64,000 nucleotides of DNA from Brassica napus. Taxonomy: Eukaryota; Streptophyta; Magnoliopsida; Brassicales; Brassicaceae. Positions 1-11,269 of the stretch are shown in pieces. Where the stretch lies: the NCBI RefSeq assembly GCF_020379485.1, contig NC_063439.1, positions 12,192,466-12,256,465 of the forward strand. Direction: 5' to 3'. The first letter of the stretch is position 1. Every line of letters starts with the position of its first letter. The notes under the pieces are model-generated. The model was not told where the DNA came from. It saw only the letters and a list, made by a program, of their open reading frames with translations, and ran no database searches. The position numbers and the translations under genes are program-made.

Positions 1-720
1 GCTTTACTTTTAAAAATTAAAGTCTACATCAAGTTTTTATTTAGTTTTACCAATCATGTTTTAGCTTTATTTTTAAAGCTACAGCAAAAAAAATAAAGCA
101 AAACTTTTTCTTATGTATTTTAGGCAAAAATGCTACATCATCTTTTTATAAGCTGTAGAATCTGTAAAATGAAAAAAAATATCTATAATATCAAATAAAT
201 TATATAATCATAATAAAAACTTTTATAAATATTTTAATTTTGAATTTGAGTGTTTTTTAATTATTAAGATATTTAAATAATATAAATATTATTTACATAT
301 CACATTTTGAATTACAATAATTTTTTATAATCTATAAAAAAACACTAATATAAATTATTTTAATTCATATAAAATAATAATTATATATATACAACACATA
401 TTTCATATATTTTATTTTAAAATATCTACAGCCTATAACTTACAGCTACAACAAATTTAACTACAGCAAAAGTCTCTGCAGAAAAAGTCTACAGTAACAA
501 CTTTAAAGCCACAGTCGAACCAATCATCACCAAAATGTTATTTTTGTCATTTTAGTTTTTGAGTGCTATTTTTGTGATATAAACTTAGAAAGGTGCTATT
601 TTGGAGATTTGCCCATCTTAAAATGTAAAAATTAAATACAAGTAAATATACATTTAAATATGTAAATATATAATATATGAAAAAATAATAAAAAGTAAAT
701 ACACAATTAAAAAATAGAAA
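1..720. repeat. AT-rich DNA with hAT-like MITE remnant
   Basis: No gene is visible. Between about 30 and 530, short copies of CTACAGC or GCTGTAG occur many times on both strands, for example near 80, 150, 428, 445, 462 and 490. Dense subterminal repeats of this kind are typical of non-autonomous hAT elements. Clear terminal inverted repeats and target duplications were not found, so the family call is tentative. Confidence 0.3.
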
Positions 721-746
721 TACTACATTAAAAAGGTAATATACAA

Positions 747-880
747 GACTTTTTGAGATTCCATAGAGCGTCTGTCCACATCATTATAGAATCATTATTC
801 GAAAAAAGCCACGTGGCATCATTACTATCATTACATTAAATCACATCATTATAGAATCATTATTCGAAAAGAAGCCATGC
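747..880 (+). repeat. Helitron-like fragment with internal direct repeat
   Basis: The motif CCATAGAGCGTCT near 761 recurs near 2078, where it sits just inside a Helitron-type 5' end. This fragment also holds a direct repeat of about 33 bp (CATCATTATAGAATCATTAT followed by TCGAAAA) at about 779 and 844. It codes for nothing visible. The similarity to the second copy supports a truncated Helitron-derived fragment, but no 3' CTAG hairpin end was found for it. Confidence 0.4.
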
Positions 881-1311
881 TTAAAGAAAACACATGTCAG
901 AGCAGTGGAGAGAACGAAACAGAGTAAAAAAGAAAAGGAAAAATAGTTTCGAGATGGGTTTTTGCATGCGCAATTTTGGTATTTGCCAACCAACAGAGGT
1001 CAGATCGAAAGTGTATATTTACGGAGGACATGTCAAAAAAAAGCAGAATAACTGTCATTTGTATTATCAGAGAAAAGACAGAGCCATAATCATTATTGCT
1101 TCCTAGACCTGCTAACATGAACCAAAAACATGTGTGTGAAGGTAAATTAAGAAGAGTACACAAGTAAGGAAAATCAGATTATGATAAGAGCACAATGCAT
1201 AGAATCTACATCAGTTGACATTTTATAATTCCAGTATACGTAAAATTCATCCGAAAACATGGAGTATTAAACGGACAAGCTAAAAGGTCAAAATTTTCAA
1301 GAAAAAATTAA

Positions 1312-1712
1312 TCTTATATATTAAAAGAGAAGTCACAACTTTGACTTATGTGTGATTTTTTTAAAAATTAACTTAATGGACCTATTACTAGAAAATTATG
1401 TTACAGTTAATTTATAATCTTATCATTATTATAGATTTAAATAACTCACTTTCTAGATTATAGGAACTAAATAATATGTCTACTACATTATAGGAACTAA
1501 ATAATTATCAATCTTTTCCAAGTCAAAAACGTGATCTGAAAACAACCAATTCAATAAAAAAAATATACTATAAAATTATTATGTTTTAAAAAGTGATAGA
1601 CACATCTCATATATATTATACTAATATATACCAATGTAGAATTAAAAATAAAATATTTCTATAAAAATAAATGAAAATAAACACTCGAGCGGTTGCGCGG
1701 GTCAAGATCTAG
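1312..1712 (+). mobile_element. short non-autonomous Helitron
   Basis: The element starts with TCTTATATATTAAAAG directly after an A and ends with a GC-rich stretch at 1684-1700 followed by GATCTAG, directly before a T. A 5' TC end, a 3' CTAG end and insertion between A and T without target duplication are the Helitron hallmarks. The end resembles short ATREP-type elements of Brassicaceae. At 401 bp it has no coding capacity and would depend on a Rep/helicase supplied elsewhere. Confidence 0.7.
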
Positions 1713-1809
1713 TGTTTTCATTAAATTGAGTGAATCTTACTAGCTGGAAGCATACAACACATGGATTTACGGGATTCATTGTCGTCCCAAGATCAAACAA
1801 TCCCTAATA

Positions 1810-3720
1810 ACTCAATATAAAAAAATACAAAAATACATTAAATATTAATCGAAAATGTATAATAAAATAAATAATAAGTAAATATACAATATGATAAATA
1901 AAAATATTACATTGAATATCTATCATAATATTACAATTTTGATATAAACAATTAGAATAAGTAATTATACAACATAAGAAAATATAAATAATAAGTAAAT
2001 ATACAATATAAGAAATAGAAAAACTAAATTAAACATTTATGTGAAAATCTATACTAAAATAAAAGACTTTTGAGGCTCCATAGAGCGTCTACATCAGCCA
2101 AAAAAACTTCTCTCGAAAGATGACACGTGAAATTATTACAAAATAAAAATTAAAAGTATATATACATATAATAAAATAAATAATAAGTAAATATACAAGA
2201 TGAAAAATAGAAATATTACATTAAATATCTATTTTAATATTACAATTTTGATATAAGATAATAACAATTAAAATAACTAATTATACAGCATAAGAAAAAA
2301 TAAATAATAAGTAATATACAATATAATAAATAGAAAACTACATTAACCATTTATCTGAAAATTTTAATATTATATATTTTATTGTATATTTAATTATTAT
2401 TTATTTTTGTTATATTTTTTATATTTTTATTACTTTTAAATATCTTTATATGTAAATATACAATATAAGAAAAACAAGCATACAATATAAGAAATATAAA
2501 TATTACATTAAACATATATTAATATTATTAATCTGATATAAAAGCAGGAAAATATAATTAGTAAATACACAATATAAGAAAAAATAAACAATAAGTAAAT
2601 ATAAAATTAAGAAATGAAAAAAAATTAAACATCTCTCTAAAATATATATAGTAAAATAAATAAGTTAATATACAATATAAGAAATATAAATATTATATTG
2701 GGAAATTCTCAGAAATATCACATTCATAATACCACTTTTCATGTTTATACTAACCACTTTTATCTTCACTTTTGATAAAGTGTAAATGACATTTATACCC
2801 CTACGGTTAACTAATATAGACTAAGGGTTTAGAGTTGAGGGGTGGGGTATGGTTTTTGAAATGTGAAATTAAGGATTCTATTAAATATATAAAAAATATT
2901 TAAAAATATAAAAATATAGTTTCAAACATAATTTTTGATTTTCAAAAAGATATTTTGAAAAAATAAAATCTAAAAACAAGTTCAAAAATTTTTTTATAAA
3001 AAAGTTCGAATTTAAAAAAGTATAATTTAAAAACATAAAAAATTATCTATTATTTATTTTATTTAAATAATGATTTATTAGATATATAGAGAACAATTGT
3101 ATAAGAGTCTTTTGCCACTTAATAAAAAATGTATTTTTGAAAATGATCCTTTAGTAGTGGTAAAGATGAAAAGGGTACCATAAAAGTGGTAAACATGAAA
3201 TTCCCTCTATTACATTAAACATTTGCCATAATATAAGTATAAATAAATATACAATATAAGAAAAACTAAACATTAAGTAAATATATAATATAAGTAATAT
3301 TACGATTTGATATAATAGTAAATATATAATATAAGAAATAGAAATATTATATATGATAAAATATAAGAAAAAATAAATAATAAGTAAATATAGTATATAA
3401 GAAATAAAAATATTACATTAACTATATATCGTAATATTATCATTGAAATAAAAGCAAGAAATTTAGAATAAGTAAATATAAAAAATAAGAAAAGATAAAC
3501 AGTAAATAAATATACAATATAAAACATAAAATAAAAACTAAATTAAATATCTATCTGAAAAATGTATAGTTATATCGAAAAAGGTATAGTTAAATAAAGA
3601 ATAAGCAGATATACAATATAAGAAATAAAAATATTACATTAAACATCTATCCTAATATTACCATTTGATGTAAAAAAAAAATTAGAATAAATAAATATAC
3701 AATATAGAGAAATTACCTAA
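1810..3720. repeat. degenerate AT-rich interspersed repeat cluster
   Basis: Variants of a unit containing AAGTAAATATACAATATAAG, then AAATATTACATTAAAC, then an ATATTAC-ATTTGATATAA segment recur near 1875, 2000, 2180, 2460, 2560, 2670, 3240, 3400, 3480 and 3600. Spacing is irregular, about 90-180 bp. A Helitron-type 5' terminus (TCTATACTAAAATAAAAGAC) begins at 2048, and a MITE interrupts the cluster at 2700-3207. Open frames here are accidental in AT-rich DNA. Confidence 0.55.
2700..3207. mobile_element. MITE, probably Mutator-type
   Basis: The ends are inverted: GGGAAATTC on the left, and the reverse complement GAGGGAATTTC on the right. The flanks tattatatt (2691-2699) and tattacatt (3208-3216) match at 8 of 9 positions, as expected for an aged 9-bp Mutator-type target duplication. 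Inside the ends, a phrase about CACTTTTAT-type sequence is also inverted. The AT-rich interior resembles the repeats at 59.3-59.9 kb and 60.3-60.8 kb. No coding sequence. Confidence 0.6.
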
Positions 3721-3944
3721 GATAGTTTTTTAAAAATTTTATAAAAAAATTAGCCATCAATGAGAAAAATGACCAAAAGAAATGTTATTAGCCATCAATT
3801 AGCAATGCAGCCAATTTGTTTGAGTAAACACGACAGTGAGATCAGTGGGCACTTAAATTCAGGCACATATAGAACATTTGATAAATAGTAATCTTTGCTT
3901 AAAACAAGCGTGCATGTTTTCCCTGCTTGGAAGAACCGTCCATT

Positions 3945-4315
3945 AAGAAATTTGACCTAAGAAGACACTATACCGGTAACATCACTAAGAAGAGATAAGT
4001 TTCCCGTCATGTGATGAGATGCGCCAATGTCAATAATGACATCTGCAATAGTTGGTTTACCAAAGATTTTTTCGGTTGATATTGTTGATTTAGTGTTCTG
4101 TAGTTGCTGGAGAAGTTGAATAATATGGGCAATAGGATCAGCATTCATAGAGTTGGATGTCGTGGTGTTGTTGAACGTCCACGACCACGATTACTAGAGC
4201 TAGAGGACCGGCCTCCTCTTCCTCGTTGAGGTGAACCATAACAAGAACCACTCATGATGTTGTATTCTTTTGTTCAATCCACCAATCCGGATATCCATGA
4301 AGAAGATAGGACTCA
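3945..4315 (-). pseudogene. copia gag/protease fragment
   Basis: On the minus strand the translation contains HGYPDWW, then an Arg-Gly-Ser-rich tract, then IIDIGASHHMTGN. These are the end of a copia Gag and the protease active-site region; the usual DSGA is DIGA here, so the catalytic triplet is altered. Only about 370 bp remain, with a frameshift between the HGYP part and the protease part. No LTRs belonging to it were found. Confidence 0.7.
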
Positions 4316-4689
4316 GTGTTGTCAAGAGCTTTCCGAGAGTTGTCAAGTAATTACAAGATTGCCATTGTCATCAATACCCGAACCACCATGAACAACCAAT
4401 TTGAAGCTCTTAATGCTCCCAAAATCGAGTTACCCTTCTTCTTTTTCCATTCTTATGAACTAAACACAACATATCTCTCACTTTCTCTCCACATTGAGCT
4501 AAAAAAACACAAGATTTTTATTTTACATTTTTATGGTTCATTAAGTCATAGAAGCTAACGATTATGGGTGGGTCACTTTCGTTTGAGATTCTGTGTGCTT
4601 GGAGAAGCCTTATGTGTGCTAAGGAAGTTATCTCACCAATTTAAGGTATGAAATCGAATTTTTTTACAGATCTGTTCGTCAGACAACTT

Positions 4690-5560
4690 ACATGGGAAGT
4701 CGTCTGGTAGTAGACGACCTACCTGGAAGTCGTCTGGTCAACGCAGAGGTTATTTTTGCAATTGACTTTGAAATCTGTTTTCTGAGACGACTGAAAGTTA
4801 AGTCGTCTGATTTTGTTTGGTTACAAAAAAATCTCCAAAGAACCTAGACAACTTACATTTCAGTGGTCATAGGTTAGTTTTGCATTTGACTCGATTATTT
4901 CAGAAGTTTGACTTTCCCGGATGACTTAAATTTCAGTCGTCTGGTGAAAATAGAAATATCAATATTTTATTAACACTATACGACTTACAATTAAGTCGTT
5001 ATAGGTTAGTTTTGCAATTGAAAAAAAAAATTCAATATTTAATTATACCCAGGCGACTTACAATTCAGTCATCCGCCTGACGACTTACATGTAAGTCGTC
5101 CATGATTTTATTCAGAGATTCTGGTCAAACCTCGTAAATCCTGGACGACTTACAAGTAAGTCGTCTGACGGACGACTGAATTGTAAGTCGTCTATATATA
5201 ATTAAATGTTGAATTTTTTTTTTCAATTGCAAAACTAACCTATGACGACTTAATTGTAAGTTGTCTAGTTTTAAAAAAATATTGATATTTTAATTTTCAC
5301 GAGACGACTGAAATGTAAGTCGTCCAGGAAAGTCAAACTTCTGAAATAATCCAGTCAAATGCAAAACTAACCTATGACGACTGAAATGTAAGTCGTCTAA
5401 CTTTTTTGGAGTTTTTTTTTTAACCAGTCAAAAGTAAACGACTTATTTTTCAGTCGTCTCAAATAACAGATTTCAAAATCAATTGCAAAAATAATCTCTG
5501 CGTTGACCAGACGACTTATATTTTAGTCATCCGGAATACTTAGATTGAAGTCGTCCGCGT
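4690..5560. repeat. long inverted repeat inside element A
   Basis: The sequence from about 4690 to 5100 matches the reverse complement of about 5140-5560 nearly throughout. The shared order is GTCTGGTCAACGCAGAG, TTTTGCAATTGA, TTTGAAATCTGTT, the carrier phrase, TTTCAGAAGTTTGACTTTCC, the ATATCAATATTTT tract and TTCAA-ATTTAATTATA. The spacer around 5102-5140 is short. A transcript through it could fold into a hairpin of about 400 bp. Confidence 0.8.
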
Positions 5561-5659
5561 CGACCTAAATGGAAGACTCTCTGGAAGTTTACTAGATGAC
5601 CTCCATGGATGTCGTCTGCGTCAATGTTTAATAAACTTGCATTTTCTCTAAAACTATAA

Positions 5660-6370
5660 AGACCTTTTAACATTTTCTTGTTAATTCATGTTTATTAATG
5701 AATATTTGGGCTACTGAATGAAATTTATAACTTCTTTGGTGATATTTATGAGGTTACCAACATTCACGTTAATTAAAGTTTCTAACTGATCCGAGAAGAC
5801 TTCTAGTTTTTAAGTCTTTTACGTTAGTTTTTGAATAACTTGTATTTTTAAGAATGATAAGTAACTTCAAGATATATAAAACTCATATTTACAAAAAATG
5901 TTCTCTCCCTTAGTCTTACTAAATTTGACTAAGTTTTTCAACGCAAACTTATAAAAAATATGATATGCTTTGACTAGTTACTATTGTTTGTTTCCATCTC
6001 TTAAGAATTATTGTTATAGACAATAATGATGATTATTGTTATGAGTTGGAAGAATGGTTAAAATGCTTCTTAAAATGTTGTATCAATATGAAGCTACCAA
6101 CATTCTTGTTTATTAAGATGAGAAAAAAGGCAATTGGAGTTTATTATTGCATATAAGAGATCCAAAGATAAGAAAAAGGCTACTGAAATCTATTATTTCA
6201 TTGATTTGTAAATGTGTAAACACATTGTTAGCACATGTATTACATTTTGGGAAACATTATTACTGATTTTACAAAAAATTCACAACTAAAAGAGTAGACA
6301 TGCAATTCACAAAACAGACCAAAAACAAAACTATTATAGATCATTCCTCTACAAAGACAAGCTTGGACTC
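5660..6370. other. AT-rich interior of element A, no gene
   Basis: This stretch lacks the GACGACTT palindromes and has no recognisable coding sequence. It repeats some short phrases, such as ACCAACATTC near 5757 and 6096, but nothing else could be assigned. Confidence 0.4.
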
Positions 6371-6403
6371 CACTTGATATGGAAGAAGACTTTGTCAGAA
6401 GAC

Positions 6404-6565
6404 TTCCAAGAAGTCCAGACGACTTTTAGGAAGTCCAGACGACTTCCAGGAAGTCCAGACGACTTCCAGGAAGTCCAGACGACTTCCAGGAAGTCCAGAC
6501 GACTTCCAGGAAGTCCAGACGACTTCCAGGAAGTCCAGACGACTTTCAAGAAGTCCAGACGACTG
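6404..6565 (+). repeat. 20-bp minisatellite
   Basis: The unit AAGTCCAGACGACTTCCAGG is repeated about eight times head to tail with few changes. It includes the GACGACTT half-motif of the surrounding element, so it probably arose by local expansion of that motif. The apparent open frames in both strands across it are simple by-products of the 20-bp period. Confidence 0.9.
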
Positions 6566-8248
6566 AAGTGGAAGTAGTCTGGAAGACTTCCTGGAAGTCG
6601 TCTAGTGCATTATATTTTAGACGACTAACAGGTAAGTCGTCCCAGAAGTCTTCCAGATCTGAAAAACATGCATATTAAATCCAGATCTGAAAAACATGCA
6701 TATCCAAAAACGTTCAAATGACTTAAAAACAGAAAAAATGAGTGGAAGATTAGATAAATCTACCTTTATAGAACACACAAAAATACATATCTAAAATTAA
6801 TAGATCTACCTTTAAATGAGTGGAAGATGAGTACCATCTGATTAAAAACCTGCAAAAAAAGATAGATTAGTAAGAAAGACATGAGACAAAACTGAAAAAT
6901 TCATATAAAGTTTAGTGTTTTCAAGTCAAAGAGATTAGAGAGAGGTTGAAGAGTTTTAGAATGATGAACATTACATTTTTGTTGCAGCCATTTGAGAGGA
7001 GGAGAGAGAATGTGTACATTTTTCTTTATATAGGGAGACAAAAAATCCAATTAGGTTAAATATATTTGATTCAGACGACTTCCTAGACGACTTACTTGTA
7101 AGTCGTCCAGAAGAGTTTAATATTTTTAGCGGGAAATTAAAATATTTTTAGCGGAAAACTAAAATAGAAGACTTTCCAGACGACTTACAAGTAAGTCGTC
7201 TAGTTTAAATTATTTAAGCAGGAAAATAACTTTTTTAAAAAAATTTAGGCGGAAATATTTGGACGACTTACATGTAAGTCGTCTGTTTTAATTTCTTCAC
7301 CAGACGACTGAAATGTAAGTCGTCTAGACCCTAAACATAACCCCTAAACTTAATTAACTAACTAAACACTTCATAAAATCAAATTAAACTTCAAAAGTGT
7401 TTACTATACACAAAAATAAACACGTATAGGTAAAAAAATAATTTTTCAAAAAAACATTCAAGCTTTCTAAAATCTAACCCTAAGAATACATACAATACTA
7501 CAACATATGTTGACAAACCCTAGACCAAAGAATACCATGATTCACTACCTACACTCATTTATATTGAAAACAATTCAATTTTGTTATATTTTAATTTATA
7601 TCACTTAAAACTGTTTATAATTACATGATTTTAATTTTTCGCTTATCAAAATATTTTTTTAAAAATTTAAAAATTATTTTTAAGATCAGCTACATCAGAA
7701 GACTTACTTTAAAGTTGTCCAGACGACTTCCAACATCTCAGACGACTCAGACGACTTACTAGGGCTATATTCGTAAAAATAGCTTCTGTTTTTTTGTTTG
7801 GTCACAAGAGGCTGGGCTATAATTTCACAAGGCTTTTAGGTTAGTTTTGCATTTGATTCAAGTTTGGGTATAAATTTAGGGTTAAAATCAAGTTGGGAGT
7901 TAGTTTTGGCAAATTCTCTAAAATTATAACTTTACATTATCAAAAATGGTTCAAAACTCATGTAAATAATATAATCTTCTCAAAAACAATAAAATTATAC
8001 ATCAAAGTTTATAAAAAATCATCTAATCATAAAATGTTAAAAACATAAAGCATCAAAATAATGCAGATAATCAATCCTGCGCACATTGCGGATTAAAACC
8101 TAATGTTCTATTAATACATAACACGAACCAAGAAAAAATACCGAACAATTCTAAGAGTGCGATTGGAAACACTTTAGAGTAACTAGGTGGAAAACAAATA
8201 GAGTAAAAGAGAGGAAAATAAAAAATAGAAAGTCGAGTAAATGAGAAG

Positions 8249-8548
8249 TGTTAAAGATAATGATCCAAAAAGATAAGGTTGATTTTGGATTGTGATTATC
8301 CATTAGCTTACTATATAAATATTTGTTTTCTTCATATGTCGGTTAAGTCCACCGACTTGCTATTCCTATAAATAGGAGTTCATTTGTTGATGTAAGTGAT
8401 AATAATAAGAGTAAGAGATCAAAGTCATTGTGCTCATTATCTCACATTTTTTTCGTTACTTTCCAAACACACAAAGAATAATATACTAATATATAAACAC
8501 TTATAAAAATACACATAAGTATTTCTTTATCTCGTCTAATTCACAACA
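8249..8548 (+). repeat. 5' LTR of copia element
   Basis: It is about 95% identical by eye to the 3' LTR, differing by scattered substitutions and a small indel. It carries a TATA-like CCTATAAATAGGAG near 8365, followed by the probable transcript start region. It ends at CACAACA, just before CGTTATCAGCACGA. Confidence 0.85.
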
Positions 8549-8569
8549 CGTTATCAGCACGAAGCTCTG
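8549..8569 (+). promoter_or_regulatory. copia primer-binding site
   Basis: The sequence CGTTATCAGCACGAAGCTC follows the 5' LTR directly. Plant copia elements commonly carry this kind of sequence here, and it would pair with a host tRNA to prime minus-strand DNA synthesis. The exact tRNA partner was not verified. Confidence 0.6.
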
Positions 8570-8671
8570 ACCAACTGAGGTTTATCAATCCGCAAGTTCT
8601 TAAACCAGTCGAGATAAGTTTTAATTTATGTATTTCAATATATTTAATTTATCTAAATTTGTTATTGCTCT

Positions 8672-8993
8672 GGAGTGAGAGGCTAGGCCTTCTCCGTTTA
8701 TTTTCCGGGATGATAGGCTTTGCCTTTCCCGACTGATCGTTATGGTAGGCTATGCCTTCACGATCAGAGAAACACGTGGTAGGCTTTGCCTCCGTGAATT
8801 GAAAAAAAAAAGTTACGTGGAAGGTTTTGCCTCCGTAAATAAAAAGAAAAGGTCAAAAATGATAGACTAAGTCTCCTCGGACCTTGAAATAAGTAAAATT
8901 CAAAATGGTAGACCATGTCTCCTCGGACTTTGAAAAATGATCAATATGGTAGTCTATGACTCCTCGGATCATGTGGTAGGCTGAGCCTCCCGA
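8672..8993 (+). ncRNA. nine-hairpin leader of the copia element
   Basis: Between the primer-binding site and Gag lie nine consecutive units that can each fold into a stem-loop: about 8672-8695, 8706-8731, 8735-8765, 8773-8796, 8813-8838, 8849-8885, 8899-8934, 8937-8972 and 8971-8993. The inner stem is AGGC/GCCT in most, AGAC/GTCT in two and AGTC/GACT in one. Outer stems differ but stay paired: CGGGA/TCCCG, GATCGT/ACGATC, CACG/CGTG, TTACG/CGTAA, AAGGTC/GACCTT, TTCAAA/TTTGAA, ATGATC/GATCAT. The consistent pairing argues for a selected RNA structure. A role in packaging, dimerisation or translation is inference only. Confidence 0.6.
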
Positions 8994-9109
8994 TTTTATT
9001 TTTGCTATTTGAATTTATGCAATTTAATTTATGCATTTATTTTATGCCTTTAATTTCTGCGTTTAAATTCTCGTCTTTATTATATTATTATTCTATGAAT
9101 AATGTTATC

Positions 9110-9690
9110 ATGTGAATTTTGACAAAGCTCGAAATTAATGCCCTGGCTATTACGAGAAATAATTATAAAACTTGGGCAATGGGTGCAAAGATGCACCTGA
9201 GAGAAAATGAGCTTTGAGAAATCATCGATAAGTTGAAAACTATATCGGATGAGAAAAAGAAAAGCCATGATATTTTACACCCTCTTGATGATGGTTTATA
9301 AGATAAAGTGTATCATGAGAAAAGATCTAGAAGATCTTTGAATAATTAAATCCTTGAAAAAAAGGATTCAATAAATAGTTGGAGTTGATGTAAATCATCC
9401 TTGAAAACTTAAAAAAAAATGAAATCATGATACTAAACCATCAAATCAGTCCTATTAGAAAAGGACGAGGGTGTGGATGCGGCTGAAATCGCTATCGTGG
9501 TCGTGGAAGAGGACGAGGAAGAAAATTCCGTCTCTATGAGAATAATGGAAACTTCCACGAAAAATAAAATGGTCAGGTGATAAAAGGCAAACAAAAAGTT
9601 TGCTATAGATACGACCAGAAAGAAAATTGGGTACGTAGCTGTCGTACGCCAATATTTAGCCGATCTATATCGAAAATCAAAAAGAAAAAG
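9110..9690 (+). pseudogene. copia gag remnant with broken zinc knuckle
   Basis: The beginning reads like copia Gag (LEINALAITRNNYKTWAMG). An Arg-Gly-rich tract (about 9462-9520) and the zinc-knuckle region CYRYDQKENWVRSC follow. The second Cys is Tyr and the His is Asn relative to the CX2CX4HX4C consensus, so zinc binding is lost. Several in-frame stops and at least one frameshift lie between these parts. Confidence 0.75.
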
Positions 9691-11269
9691 AGAAAAGAAG
9701 TATATTAAACTTCGTCTCTTATTAACCCGAACCATATTTCATAGCTTGAATACTCATCTTGATGATTCAGATTTTCTGGTTGGTCCAGAAAATGAAAATA
9801 AAATATCGATGTGATATGAGAATTTTTTTCCTGAAGACGATTTTGAGATTCATGATGGAGATAGATATATCTGGTAGATATTAGGTCATCGTACATGACT
9901 ATTAAAAGTAACAAATATTTCTCCTCTCTCAAAATAAGTAAGTATAATATCTATTACTATAAAAGATACTATTAGTTCTAGAGGAGCTTATGATGAAAAG
10001 ACATGCATAAGAAAAGGATGGAAAAATTATAAATGAGTGGTAAACCTGGAGTTTATTGATATATAGTCATCTCCAATAATGTTATCGACATTATTGTGAA
10101 ATGTTGAAAAACCAAAAGTTTTTTACATATAGCATGTCAAGAAAATAAAGGAAACCATCATGGGTGATGAATCATCAAACAAGTTCACAATATGTGATTT
10201 CTTTAAGCAGATCCCAAATTAAGATCTCACTCTAAAGGATTTGAAACATAATTCATCCCAAATAGGAAAACTGAATATGTTATTGGTTCTAGAGTGGGAT
10301 TCAATACGAGATTTTAGACATGGAGTGTCATCATCTCGAGGGGGAGAATTAAAGAATCCTAGTGAGTGGAACATTGAAAAATTATGTTCGCACTTGAAAA
10401 AGAACTTGATAAAGTAAATTCAAGTAAGATGATCCCCATGATCGGTTGTAAACATGCAGTTGTGCATGTAATAAAGACATATACAATCCAAAGGGATAAA
10501 GTATATGGATACTAAGAAATATGCTCGCAAGTTTGCTAGATGCATATGATAAGCTGATGGAGTGAGATATGTGAAATGGATTACAATGAAAAGTAGGTAA
10601 TCCATTTCTAAAATGCCTGCCAGACATTTTGATGAAATAATGATATCTCATATTCCAGCTGAAAATGCTCCAATAAGAAAATGTGTCCTAAAAAGATGAT
10701 ATATGAGTCTATAACACGCTGGATACGTGATAGACCACTTTGGTTCTAAAGAGTCCTCGAAAAGGAGCAAAAATATAAATAGAGGATGAATCTCATGATG
10801 AGACCGTTGATATGGTTAATGTAACAGTCAGGTACCTGGGTAAATCATCGATGATGATAAAGAGATCTCGATTAACCATATCAGTACGGATAAAAAGATG
10901 GAACCAAAGAGAAAATAGATTGTCGACAATAAAATAAAAAAGCGCTATATAAATAATGATTATGAATCTACCTCTATGTATGAGGGTGAAGTGAATTGAT
11001 TGGCCATCAATTCGATATAAAACTCGTTAGAAAAACGAGAGATTTTGGACCAAAAGTCCAAGGTATAGTTCTCCAGAGAATGAAATGAAAGATGACCTTG
11101 AGGTATGAAAAATGGCTTGTTCCGAGGTCACTGGAAAAAAATTAAAATAGATACAATATATTGATATGTCTGGCAGGACAAGTACGACTTGAGTTGCCTC
11201 TTGATATTTAGTAGTCCCTGGAGAGTTAAAGATGCTCTCGGGAATGTATAAAACTCTAAAAGAGTTAGA

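Larger units (their letters stand above)
4650..7910. mobile_element. noncoding element A, rich in GACGACTT palindromes
   Basis: Dozens of copies of ACGACTT/AAGTCGT occur, mostly paired as 20-24-bp imperfect palindromes such as GACGACTTACATGTAAGTCG. Between them lies a recurring carrier phrase, AGGTTAGTTTTGCATTTGAC, or its reverse complement. The right border near 7750-7910 holds phrases such as TTTGGTCACAAGAGGCTGGG and TTGGCAAATTCTCT, which read like an element terminus. No protein is encoded; the open frames at 6349-6577 come from a minisatellite. The element is probably a non-autonomous DNA transposon, but a matching left end was not identified. Confidence 0.55.

Noticed and set aside
897..1163. 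Minus-strand 88-codon frame
   Set aside because: No domain, no homology recognised, no gene-like composition, overlapping a plus-strand frame equally long.
6349..6577. Open frames with repeated short peptides on both strands
   Set aside because: They are produced by the 20-bp minisatellite and have no protein homology.
4650..7330. CRISPR-like appearance of regularly recurring palindromes
   Set aside because: Spacing is irregular, spacers are related to each other, and the DNA is a plant genome. These are element-internal motifs.
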